This document shows positions 9,404 through 16,837 of a stretch of DNA of 64,000 bases, piece after piece (the first letter of the stretch is position 1; every line of letters begins with the position of its first letter). Origin of the DNA: Paenibacillus mellifer (lineage in GTDB: Bacteria > Bacillota > Bacilli > Paenibacillales > Paenibacillaceae); NCBI RefSeq assembly GCF_023195895.1, contig NZ_JALPRK010000006.1, forward strand, positions 1 through 64,000. The letters run 5' to 3'. The notes under the pieces were generated by a model. The model did no database searches. It was not told the origin of the DNA and was given only the letters and a program-made list of their open reading frames with translations. A program made the position numbers and the translations under genes.

Positions 9404-10174
9404 TTGATCCTTCTGCCGCCAAAAGATAAAAGGCAATTATCCCAAATCATGCTGCCTGCGCTTCAACGGGAAATCGTGCAGGCTCAAGAAAGAAGCCCGG
9501 TGCCCTATCGGTACGGTTCTTTAGATGAATTGCTGTTTGAACTGAGTCTGCGGAACTCGATCGTGGATTCGGCCCTGGCGCTCAATGAGAGCGGTGCCCA
9601 GTTTGCCGTCTACCGCAAATTCCGATGCAATGAGATGTACTGGAACCGCACGGAGGAAGGAGGGTTCCGGCTGAGAGCCGGAGCTGCGCCGGCGGACGCC
9701 ATCCTGGACATCTACCGGAACGGTCCGCTTTACGGCTTCGAATGCTCGATGGCGATGATGATCGTGATGTATAAAGCCGTGCTGGATCAAATCGGCAGCC
9801 GGGCGTTTAATACGTATTTCACCAATCTGCTTCTGTACGATTGGCAGTATGACAGCGATCTGGGTTTTCGTCAAGGCAGCCTGCGGCTGGGTTCGTATCC
9901 CGGAGATATCCTCTACTTCAAGAATCCGGACCATCATCCCGAAACCCCGGAATGGCAAGGCGAGAACGTGATTATGCTGGGGGAGGACCGTTTCTATGGC
10001 CATGGCATCGGGATTCGTTCTTCTTCCGGAATCATCGAGGCGCTGAATCGGCGAAGAAAACCCGGCAGCCGGAAATCGGCCTATCTGCTTGATACGATCA
10101 TTTATCCCAATTACGAGCATATCCGCAGTCTGAGGGGCGTGTATGCCCGGATCGGAAACACCGTGTACCGCTAG
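9404..10174 (+). CDS. tgl: protein-glutamine gamma-glutamyltransferase (spore coat transglutaminase)
   Basis: Cross-links coat proteins through epsilon-(gamma-glutamyl)lysine bonds during sporulation. The 256 residues match the Bacillus enzyme's length (about 245). The catalytic Cys is residue 114 in YGFECSMAMMIVMYKA; the downstream PGDILYFKNPDHHPETPEWQGEN stretch (written here in two recognisable parts, PGDILYFKNPDHHPETP and EWQGEN) and YGHGIGI carry the conserved Glu and His. I prefer TTG 9404, seven bases after AAGGAGGGG; the in-frame TTG at 9383 lies upstream of that site. It sits just ahead of a germination receptor operon on the same strand. Confidence 0.92.
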   Translation: MILLPPKDKRQLSQIMLPALQREIVQAQERSPVPYRYGSLDELLFELSLRNSIVDSALALNESGAQFAVYRKFRCNEMYWNRTEEGGFRLRAGAAPADAILDIYRNGPLYGFECSMAMMIVMYKAVLDQIGSRAFNTYFTNLLLYDWQYDSDLGFRQGSLRLGSYPGDILYFKNPDHHPETPEWQGENVIMLGEDRFYGHGIGIRSSSGIIEALNRRRKPGSRKSAYLLDTIIYPNYEHIRSLRGVYARIGNTVYR

Positions 10175-10259
10175 GGTCAAAACGGAGGGGAGAGCATATC
10201 CATCCCCATTTTGTGGCAGGATAAAGCCGACCAAACTGCACTTGAGGAGAGGAATCGCG

Positions 10260-11768
10260 ATGTCCGGAACTATCCCAATCGAGAATGAGGCGCTAACCGG
10301 ATCCCTGCAACAGGATATCCGAACCTTGAAAGGCATCTTGGATCGGTCCGCGGACATCCAATTCCGCTACCTGGAGATCGGGGCTCGCTTGCATGGGGTC
10401 CTCGTGTTTGTGAATGGACTCACCAATCAGGACTTGATTAACGCCCATGTCGTCAAGCCGTTAATCGAAATGTCTTCGGGGCAACCGGATAGCCCGCCGG
10501 AAGAACTGGCGGCGTTCTTAAAGAATCGGGTTCTATCCGTAGGCCAGATCACGACCCCTCAGCAGGTTTACGAATTGGTCGACGATATTTTATCGGGAAG
10601 CACCGTGCTTTTGGTAGATGGAATGAAGCAGGCCCTCTCCATTAGTGCGGTGCAGTGGGATAAGCGTTCGGTGGAGGAGCCCGCTACGGAGGCCGTCATT
10701 CGCGGCGCGCGGGACGGTTTCACTGAATCGCTGACCACGAATACGGTGCTAATTCGCAAACGATTGCAAACGTCGCAACTGAAGATGGAATCGATGAAGA
10801 TCGGCAGATTGTCGAGAACCCAAGTCATCCTAGCCTATTTGGACGGAATTGCCGATCCGGCCGTCATCGAGGAAATTCGGAGCCGGTTAAAACGTATCGA
10901 CATCGACGGCATCCTCGAAAGCGGATATATCGAGGAGCTGATCGAGGACAATCATCGTTCCATATTTCCGCAGATCTTAAATACGGAGCGTCCGGATCGG
11001 GTAGCAGCTTGCCTCCTGGAAGGGAAAGCAGCCCTTCTCATCAACAACACGCCGTTTGCCCTTGTGATGCCGATGACTTTTCTCGGATTTCTGCAAGCCA
11101 CAGAAGACTATTACCAGAGATATCTCTTTTCCACGTGTCTTCGCTGGCTGAGGTACTTTTTGGCGTTTTGCGCTTTGACCTTGCCTTCGATTTATATTGC
11201 GTTAACGACCTTCCATCAAGAAATGATTCCGCTAAGCCTGTTTCTTAGCATTGCGTCTGCGCGGGATACTGTTCCGTTTCCCGCAGTGGTCGAAGCTTTG
11301 CTGATGGAGGTCACCTTTGAAGGCTTAAGGGAAGCCGGGGTACGGCTGCCCAAAACCGTCGGACAGGCCGTCAGCATCGTTGGCGCCCTGGTTATCGGGC
11401 AAGCCGCCGTTCAAGCGGGCATCGTCGGTGCGCCGCTCGTGATCATCGTATCTTTTACCGGGATTTCCTCGTTCGTGCTTCCCTCCTATAATCAAGCGAT
11501 CTCGATCCGGCTGTTGCGGTTTCCCTTGATGTTCCTGGCTTCGACGCTGGGTTTATACGGTATCTTGCTGGGGCTTCTGGCGATATTAATTCATCTGGCG
11601 CGGCTTCGTTCTTTCGGCGTCCCCTTCATGGCTCCAGTCGCGCCGGTTCATCTCAGCGCTTTGAAAGATACGCTGGTGCGGGCCCCGTGGTCTTCCATGA
11701 AGACTCGTCCGCCGGAAACCGCGAAACGAAACCTCACGAGAATGAGAAATAGCGATAAACGGAGATGA
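10260..11768 (+). CDS. spore germination receptor subunit A (GerA family)
   Basis: A 502-residue inner-spore-membrane protein of a nutrient germination receptor. It has a soluble N-terminal half (FRYLEIGARLHGVLVFVNGLT, TVLLVDGMKQALSI) and a C-terminal hydrophobic region with several membrane spans (about 295-460), including the family block ASARDTVPFPAVVEALLMEV. The tail is short and basic. The start is ATG 10260 behind TTGAGGAGAGG; the open frame reaches back into tgl but those codons lack a ribosome site. First gene of a run in A-C-B order, as in Bacillus gerK; the nutrient cannot be read from sequence. Confidence 0.93.
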   Translation: MSGTIPIENEALTGSLQQDIRTLKGILDRSADIQFRYLEIGARLHGVLVFVNGLTNQDLINAHVVKPLIEMSSGQPDSPPEELAAFLKNRVLSVGQITTPQQVYELVDDILSGSTVLLVDGMKQALSISAVQWDKRSVEEPATEAVIRGARDGFTESLTTNTVLIRKRLQTSQLKMESMKIGRLSRTQVILAYLDGIADPAVIEEIRSRLKRIDIDGILESGYIEELIEDNHRSIFPQILNTERPDRVAACLLEGKAALLINNTPFALVMPMTFLGFLQATEDYYQRYLFSTCLRWLRYFLAFCALTLPSIYIALTTFHQEMIPLSLFLSIASARDTVPFPAVVEALLMEVTFEGLREAGVRLPKTVGQAVSIVGALVIGQAAVQAGIVGAPLVIIVSFTGISSFVLPSYNQAISIRLLRFPLMFLASTLGLYGILLGLLAILIHLARLRSFGVPFMAPVAPVHLSALKDTLVRAPWSSMKTRPPETAKRNLTRMRNSDKRR

Positions 11769-11772
11769 TTCG

Positions 11773-13002
11773 ATGGGCGGTTTCCCTAGATGGTTGCGCG
11801 TATTTCTGGCCAGTTGCGCGGCTTCCCTTCTCCTGTCGGGATGCTGGAGCCGAAACGAGATTAACGATATCGTGGTAGTGACCGCGGTAGGCATCGATAA
11901 ACAGAAAGACCAGTATATCGTAAGTTTGCAAGTGCCGATTTCCCGTCTGCTGGGACCGGCCATATCAGGCGGAGGCACCAACACCAAGCTGGTTTCCGAT
12001 GCGGCTAGAACGATGTCCGAGACGGGGGTAACCATCATGGAAGCTTACCGGAAAATTCAGCAGAAAATCCCCCGGGAAATTTATTTCACCCATAATCGGA
12101 TCATCGTCTTCGGAGAAGAGATGGCGCAAAGCGGAATTTTGCCCGTAATGGACTTTTTCGAACGATATCGGCAGCCGCAGCTTGCAAGCTACATCCTCGT
12201 GACGAAAGGGAGAGCGGCGGATGTTTTGTCGTACAAGCCCAAGATCGAAAGCTTGGCCGGCCACCAGTTTCGGGAGGAATTGACCAACGGGTCTGTGCTT
12301 GCGGTTCACGCCAAGGACTTTATGAATGCGTTGATGGACGATGGGATAGAACCTGCGGCGGGACAGGTGGAAATCATCTCCGGAGATGCGCGAGGGAACA
12401 GCGAGGAAACCGGGCAGAACCTCAAACTGCCTGACGAGAAGACGACCATCGCCATGCTCGGCACGGCGGTTTTTAAGGAAGATAAGTTGGTGGGCTGGCT
12501 GGATGATGAAGAAACACGAGGATTGCTTTGGATCAAAAACGAGGTCAAATCGGGCGGTGTCATCACGATTGCGATCCCCGAAACCGAAGGGGGCGGCAAA
12601 ATCAGCGCCCAGTTGAATGTGTGCAACACCAAGATGATTCCGAACATAGGCGGGGATGAACCGTCCCTTAGGCTACGGATCGAATCGCATGTGGAAATTT
12701 TCGAGAATAGCAGCCGACTGGATTTAAGCGATCCGCAAACGGTCGAGAAGGTGGAGAAGATGATGGAGACCGATGCCTTGAACCGCATCGGCGAGGTGCT
12801 GGACAAGGTGCAAAAGGAGTTGCGGGCCGACATATTTGGGTTTGGCGATGCCTTCTATCGGAAGTATCCGAAGGTATGGAATCATGAATTGAAGAAACAA
12901 TGGGACGACAGGTTTCCATACCTACCGGTGCAAGTCACTGCAAAGGTTAAAGTTGAAGGAACCGGCTTAAGCAACAAGACTTACAGGGACGGAGTCAAAT
13001 AA
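11773..13002 (+). CDS. spore germination lipoprotein subunit C (Ger(x)C family)
   Basis: A 409-residue GerC lipoprotein of the germination receptor. The signal peptide ends in LLLSGC (Cys24), followed by WSRNEINDIVVVTAVGID, the usual Ger(x)C opening. The mid-protein FTHNRIIVFGEEMAQSGI and the C-terminal domain (about 220-400) are typical. It begins 4 bases after the subunit A stop, so the genes are co-transcribed. It would be anchored on the outer face of the inner spore membrane. Confidence 0.93.
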   Translation: MGGFPRWLRVFLASCAASLLLSGCWSRNEINDIVVVTAVGIDKQKDQYIVSLQVPISRLLGPAISGGGTNTKLVSDAARTMSETGVTIMEAYRKIQQKIPREIYFTHNRIIVFGEEMAQSGILPVMDFFERYRQPQLASYILVTKGRAADVLSYKPKIESLAGHQFREELTNGSVLAVHAKDFMNALMDDGIEPAAGQVEIISGDARGNSEETGQNLKLPDEKTTIAMLGTAVFKEDKLVGWLDDEETRGLLWIKNEVKSGGVITIAIPETEGGGKISAQLNVCNTKMIPNIGGDEPSLRLRIESHVEIFENSSRLDLSDPQTVEKVEKMMETDALNRIGEVLDKVQKELRADIFGFGDAFYRKYPKVWNHELKKQWDDRFPYLPVQVTAKVKVEGTGLSNKTYRDGVK

Positions 13003-13026
13003 GGATACGCTGAAAGGAAAGGGCCG

Positions 13027-14127
13027 ATGGTGAAGATTTCTGCTTACCAATTGTTTGCGATTACGTCCATGTTCCAATTGGGGACGACTCTAATCTTCGC
13101 CTTTGGAGCGAGCGCGGGCCGGGATGCCTGGATCGCCGCTTTGCTCAGCTCCGGCCTGGGATCGGTGCTCATTGGGATGTATACGCTATTGCAGAAAATG
13201 CACCCGGGACAAACCCTGGTTGAATGGTTTACTTGCGAATTCGGCCGGTGGCTCGGCACTCCCCTGGCATGGCTTTATCCGTTGGTGTGGATCTATGATG
13301 CGGGGCGCGGAGTGGCGGACTTGAAGTTCCTGCTGCCTTCGACCATTCTCCCCGGAACACCGGCCTGGATCCTCGTCGGCAGCTTCCTGCTTCTGATCCT
13401 TTATTTCTTGTTCAGCGGGATCGAGGTGATTTGCCGCTTGGGAGGGATGATTTTCCCCGTGCTGGCGGCACTTTTTTCAATCGAGATCCTCCTCCTGTTA
13501 AGCTCGGGAATGCACCATTTTTCTTACTTGCAGCCGGTCTTGGGAGAGGGCTGGGGGAGGGTATGGAAGGCGGTGTGGCCGCTCGGCATCACGCAAAGCT
13601 TCGGAGAATCGATCGAGCTCGCCATGATTTGGACCTTGCTGGCTTCGCCGAAAAGGTTGATGGGGATTAATCTGGCGGCTACACTGAATGCCGGTATCGT
13701 GATTACGTTATTCGATGTGCTGGCGATCATTGTGTTGGGTGAGAAAATATTTGTCAGGGAGTATTTTCCATTAATCCAAACGCTGAAGCAGGTAAGTCTG
13801 GCGGAATTCATTGAGAATCTGGACGTCATGTTCGTGATTTACCTGTTTCTTTCGACCTTTTTCAAAATATCGTTGCATATGTACATGTCGGTCATTGCGG
13901 TCAAGCAATTGATCCGAATTCGCAATCCGAAATGGCTGATGGTTCTCTTTGCGGCGGTCACGTTTTTCGTCGGCATGACGATGGCGAAAAATATGCCTGA
14001 GCATACGACCGTGGCCTTCAAAACGCTGCCAAATTTCATCTGGCTCCCCTTATTTATCGTCCTTCCGGTTCTGTTGTTTCTCGTTTCGTTGGTCCGGAGG
14101 CTTCTCGCGAAAAGGAGGTACGCTTAA
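13027..14127 (+). CDS. spore germination permease-like subunit B (GerB family, APC superfamily)
   Basis: A 366-residue membrane protein with about ten predicted spans. It starts KISAYQLFAITSMFQLGTTLIF, as GerB subunits do, and carries the family region PLVWIYDAGRGVADLKFLLPSTILPGTP (cited as PLVWIYDAGRGVADL plus LLPSTILPGTP). GerB subunits are the ligand-binding part in well-studied receptors. The ATG is 7 bases after GGAAAGG. It is followed without a gap by a 67-codon membrane gene. Confidence 0.93.
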   Translation: MVKISAYQLFAITSMFQLGTTLIFAFGASAGRDAWIAALLSSGLGSVLIGMYTLLQKMHPGQTLVEWFTCEFGRWLGTPLAWLYPLVWIYDAGRGVADLKFLLPSTILPGTPAWILVGSFLLLILYFLFSGIEVICRLGGMIFPVLAALFSIEILLLLSSGMHHFSYLQPVLGEGWGRVWKAVWPLGITQSFGESIELAMIWTLLASPKRLMGINLAATLNAGIVITLFDVLAIIVLGEKIFVREYFPLIQTLKQVSLAEFIENLDVMFVIYLFLSTFFKISLHMYMSVIAVKQLIRIRNPKWLMVLFAAVTFFVGMTMAKNMPEHTTVAFKTLPNFIWLPLFIVLPVLLFLVSLVRRLLAKRRYA

Positions 14128-14331
14128 GTGCAAGCCGCCATCTTGTGGCCTTGGGGATATGAGGCCATGACCCGTTATCCCTGGGAGTTCCTCGCCTTTA
14201 TCGCCGTTATGGCGCTGTTGTTATCGCCGATCACCTGGATCCGGGCCAAGTCGTTAGGCCAGAGAAAGGACAATGCCGCCTCCCGGTCGAAGTCCGGCCA
14301 AAGACGGCAAAACAAGGCCTCCCGCCAATAA
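14128..14331 (+). CDS. small membrane protein at the end of the ger operon, candidate D subunit
   Basis: A 67-residue protein with one clear hydrophobic span (about residues 20-40, FLAFIAVMALLLSPITWI) and a basic, polar tail rich in Lys, Arg, Ser and Gln. GTG 14128 directly follows the subunit B stop codon and has an AAAGGAGG site about 9 bases upstream inside that gene, so translation looks real. Small D proteins that modulate germination are known next to some Bacillus ger operons, usually with two spans; this one shows one strong span. Its stop codon lies in the loop of the terminator hairpin. Function is inferred from context only. Confidence 0.7.
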   Translation: MQAAILWPWGYEAMTRYPWEFLAFIAVMALLLSPITWIRAKSLGQRKDNAASRSKSGQRRQNKASRQ

Positions 14332-14345
14332 CGGGAGGCCTTTTG
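14314..14345. terminator. bidirectional terminator between the ger operon and the convergent coat-like gene
   Basis: GGCCTCCCG (14316-14324) pairs with CGGGAGGCC (14332-14340), loop CCAATAA, followed by TTTT on the plus strand. On the minus strand the hairpin is followed by TTGTTTT. The TAA of the 67-codon gene is in the loop. Confidence 0.85.
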
Positions 14346-14353
14346 CATGCGTT

Positions 14354-14728
14354 TTAGAAGAAAAACGGAAAGAAAAATCTTCTAAAGAAGAAAAACGGGT
14401 AGGGCCGGCGGATGAAGCGGCGGAAGCGGCGCGGATAACCGTAGCCATAACCAAAGCCCCCGCCATAGGGGTAACCGCCATAGGGGAAACCCAATCCCCT
14501 TTCTTCCATGTCCCCGACCGGAATGAGCAAGTAGACGTGGTCGTCATCCATTCCGTCGATGATGCCTTCATACATCTTGCCGTCGGTCCCTTCCATTTGC
14601 ATCAGATGGTGGTGGTACTTTTTACACATTTCCATCATCTGTTTCTTGTGATCGTACCCCATCGGCTCCTGGCTCATGGGGCTAACTTGGCTTGGCACGC
14701 CGCCATAAGGCGTATACATATTGGGCAT
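14354..14728 (-). CDS. Gly/Tyr/Phe-rich protein, probable spore coat or surface protein
   Basis: A 124-residue protein I cannot name. The N-terminal part is Met/Pro/Tyr-rich (MPNMYTPYGGVPSQ). A middle segment (about 50-75, MEGTDGKMYEGIIDGMDDDH) resembles the small beta-barrel pattern of DUF2642-type spore proteins. The rest is a YGGGFGYGYGYP tract followed by arginines interleaved with phenylalanine runs (PFFFFRRFFFPFFF at the end). The start is ATG 14728, about 10 bases after AAAGGAGG; codons further upstream lack a site. It is convergent with the ger operon. The coat role rests on composition and neighbours. Confidence 0.68.
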   Translation of the reverse strand: MPNMYTPYGGVPSQVSPMSQEPMGYDHKKQMMEMCKKYHHHLMQMEGTDGKMYEGIIDGMDDDHVYLLIPVGDMEERGLGFPYGGYPYGGGFGYGYGYPRRFRRFIRRPYPFFFFRRFFFPFFF

Positions 14729-14916
14729 TCGAATCCATTCCTCCTTTGTTCTTGCTGCATTATATTCGCGGATATGGGCATTTGTGCGGTAGGTTCTTGT
14801 ACCCGTTTTGACACGATCGGCTTGTACCGGAATACACTCGAATATGCTAAGATGGGGATGCATAGGGCCATGGCCTCATCCAACGACATTTATGAAGAAA
14901 AGAGGAGCGATCACAC

Positions 14917-15372
14917 ATGGACAAACAACCTTTGGGCACCAAAGTGATTACGCAAATCGGGATCGTCGTCCGGGATATCGAAGCCGTCTCGCAAGCCTAC
15001 GCGGATTTCCTGGGCGTGGAAAAGCCGGCTTGGTTTTGGACAGACGCGGTAGAGGTGGCGAAGACGGAATATCGGGGAGCGCCGTCCCCGGCTCGCGCCA
15101 AATTGGCGTTTTTTGATTGCGGCCAGCTGCAGTTGGAACTCATTGAACCGGATGAGCATCCAAGCACTTGGCGGGACTTCCTGGAGGAGAAAGGGGAAGG
15201 CATGCACCATATCGCCTTTGTGATCGACGGGATGAAGGAGAAGATCCAGCTGCTCGAAGGAAGAGGCATGCCGCTAGCGCAAAAAGGGGAATACACCGGC
15301 GGGCGTTACGCCTATATGGACGCCACGCGTGACCTGAAGCTGTGGATCGAGCTGCTGGAGAACGACAAGTAG
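14917..15372 (+). CDS. VOC-superfamily protein (glyoxalase/methylmalonyl-CoA epimerase-like)
   Basis: A 151-residue vicinal-oxygen-chelate fold protein with two beta-alpha-beta modules. It opens TQIGIVVRDIEAVSQAYADFLG and continues LQLELIEPDEHPSTW, GEGMHHIAFVIDGM and ends DLKLWIELLEN. Metal-ligand candidates are the Glu residues at ELIEP and WIELLE and the His in MHHIAF, a set close to methylmalonyl-CoA epimerases and lactoylglutathione lyases. Substrate unknown. The site AGAGGAG precedes the ATG. Confidence 0.85.
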   Translation: MDKQPLGTKVITQIGIVVRDIEAVSQAYADFLGVEKPAWFWTDAVEVAKTEYRGAPSPARAKLAFFDCGQLQLELIEPDEHPSTWRDFLEEKGEGMHHIAFVIDGMKEKIQLLEGRGMPLAQKGEYTGGRYAYMDATRDLKLWIELLENDK

Positions 15373-15430
15373 ACGTCGCTGGTTCGAGAAATGTAAACGG
15401 ATTCATATCAATCCAAGGAGGCAAGGTTGG

Positions 15431-16135
15431 ATGATGAGACTGATCGTAACGGGAGCGGGAAAAGGACTGGGTCGGGAGATCGTTGGGGAAGCGCTGCGGC
15501 GCGGCCATGAGGTAGCCGCGAGCATTCGCTCGCTGGAGACGAACGTGGAAGCATTGGAAGAACTCCAGGAGGGAGCGCCGGGGAAGCTGACACTGCTGGA
15601 GCTTGATGTGGATGAAGAGGATTCGGTCGCCAAAGCGAAGGAAGCAATGGCTGCGAGATGGGGCGCCGTTGACGCGCTGATCAACAATGCGGGCATATTG
15701 CTGGCACGGGAGCAGCCGATCGAGCGATTGGAGTTCGCCGCCGTGGAGAACACCTTTCGCACCAATCTGTACGGCCCCATGAAAATGGTGAAACATTTCC
15801 TGCCGCTGCTGAAGGCCGGTAACCGGCCGCTGATCTTGAACGTGTCTTCGGAAGCGGGCTGTTTGGCCGGCGCTTACGGTGGCGATTACCCGTATGCGTT
15901 GTCCAAGGCAGCGCTCAACTATTTCACCGCCCAACTGCGCAAGGAGTTGATGCCGCAAGGGTTCGGGGTGTACGCTATGCATCCGGGCTGGATGCGCACC
16001 CCGATGGGCGGCAATCAGGCGCCGGGCGACCCGCTGGATTCCGCGCGGTCGATCCTCGACTTGGCCGAGGGCAAGCTGGAGGCGGATACCGGCGCGGTCA
16101 TGATCGGCATCGACGGGAAGGCGATGCCGCTGTAG
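15431..16135 (+). CDS. short-chain dehydrogenase/reductase
   Basis: A 234-residue classical SDR. The nucleotide-binding TGAGKGLG is at residues 7-14, the INNAGI motif is near 78-83, and the catalytic YALSK is at about residue 156. The final helices (YAMHPGWMRTPMGG) fit an NAD(P)(H)-dependent oxidoreductase of the FabG/YciK type. Two adjacent ATG codons (15431, 15434) lie about 10 bases after GGAGG. It may be co-transcribed with the VOC gene 58 bases upstream. Substrate unknown. Confidence 0.88.
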   Translation: MMRLIVTGAGKGLGREIVGEALRRGHEVAASIRSLETNVEALEELQEGAPGKLTLLELDVDEEDSVAKAKEAMAARWGAVDALINNAGILLAREQPIERLEFAAVENTFRTNLYGPMKMVKHFLPLLKAGNRPLILNVSSEAGCLAGAYGGDYPYALSKAALNYFTAQLRKELMPQGFGVYAMHPGWMRTPMGGNQAPGDPLDSARSILDLAEGKLEADTGAVMIGIDGKAMPL

Positions 16136-16480
16136 GTACCGCGGGAGGCGGGATAGGGTGGTGCCGTTACCGTAGGGATCTGGCGCCGCAGTCCGGCGCC
16201 GTTGCGGCAGGCATCCGGCGTGCCGATGGGCACCGTCGCTGCAAGCACCGGTGTCTTGATGCGGCACCATCGCACAGGCATCCGTCGTCCCAGTCCCGGT
16301 GTTCGGAAGGCCTTGCGGTTCTTTCTTACGATAGCGGTATTTTAGGGCCTTATTTCAACTGGGAGGGCCGTTTTCGAAATAATAAGGAAACTTTTTTCCG
16401 CTATCGATTCGCGGGAGCCCCATTTTAGCTTGTTTTGCCCAGGTTTCCTGTAAATAAGGCCCTTTTGGGGCCTTATTTTT
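16136..16480. other. non-coding region with a repeat cluster and a strong hairpin
   Basis: No supportable gene. The first part (16136-16320) is GC-rich, with recurring CGCC/GGCATCCG-type words. From 16331 it holds three copies of a roughly 28-base repeat (one more copy continues to about 16529) and a perfect hairpin at 16452-16478. The long open frame crossing 16481 onward is the artificial 5' extension of the downstream AraC gene. Confidence 0.6.
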
Positions 16481-16529
16481 GTGGAACCGGTCTTACGAGG
16501 AGAAATAAAGCCATTTTTTACCGCTATGC
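16331..16529. repeat. cluster of three imperfect 28-31-base repeats (GAAATAA ... CCGCTAT)
   Basis: Copies are at 16331-16358 (minus), 16377-16407 (plus, three bases longer) and 16502-16529 (plus). Each begins GAAATAA and ends CCGCTAT followed by CG or GC, with a variable A/T- or G/C-rich middle. The first two are inverted relative to each other, and the word GATAGCGG/CCGCTATC bounds them. Intergenic, with no coding potential. Confidence 0.6.
16452..16480. terminator. perfect hairpin with T-tail (terminator-like)
   Basis: AAATAAGGCCC and GGGCCTTATTT form an 11-bp perfect stem around TTTTG; the T-run at the 3' side gives it terminator form on the plus strand. It lies 317 bases after the SDR stop, so it may be part of the repeat cluster and not a dedicated terminator. 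Confidence 0.5.
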
Positions 16530-16657
16530 TCACCGCACGCTTGTACGCCGTTCTCTCAACATCGGCACTTGTCCCTCTGAACAGTTCTTCCGCTTGCCTA
16601 ACGTTTCCGCAAACCCGCGCCGTTGTGTGGTTTTTTCGGGGACAAGCCGGGAAAAAT

Positions 16658-16711
16658 GTACGCTCCGCTACCCAGGAGTACCTATCCAAGCGGAGCAAAC
16701 CTCGATATGCT
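16658..16711 (+). promoter_or_regulatory. AraC-type two-half-site box and weak promoter of the membrane AraC gene
   Basis: GTACGC (16658-16663) and GTACCT (16678-16683) are direct half-sites 20 bases apart. GTACCT abuts a poor -35 (ATCCAA), and TATGCT at 16706-16711 is a -10 with 16-base spacing. The same arrangement precedes 19424 and 31414. Autoregulation by the downstream gene is inferred. Confidence 0.6.
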
Positions 16712-16737
16712 TTTACTGATGGGGCGCTTGATGCCGC

Positions 16738-16767
16738 TAGACAGAATAAAACGGAACTAGATATAAT
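16738..16767 (+). promoter_or_regulatory. sigma-A-like promoter of the membrane AraC gene
   Basis: TAGACA (16738-16743), an 18-base spacer and TATAAT (16762-16767). It offers an unregulated basal start about 65 bases before the ATG, alongside the boxed promoter upstream. Confidence 0.5.
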
Positions 16768-16837
16768 GATGAAACCGAAAAGGCGGGCGGCTCGGCCTGA
16801 AATGATAGCGCTACCAATAAAGATGGGGGGTCATCCC

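Noticed and set aside
16136..16320. GC-rich stretch with recurring GGCATCCG words, considered as a CRISPR-like or tandem repeat array
   Set aside because: The words are short, irregularly spaced and without constant-length spacers.
16481..16837. 119-residue N-terminal extension of the membrane AraC protein
   Set aside because: The stretch contains repeat units, the AraC box and two promoters; the protein from ATG 16838 begins with a normal membrane anchor.
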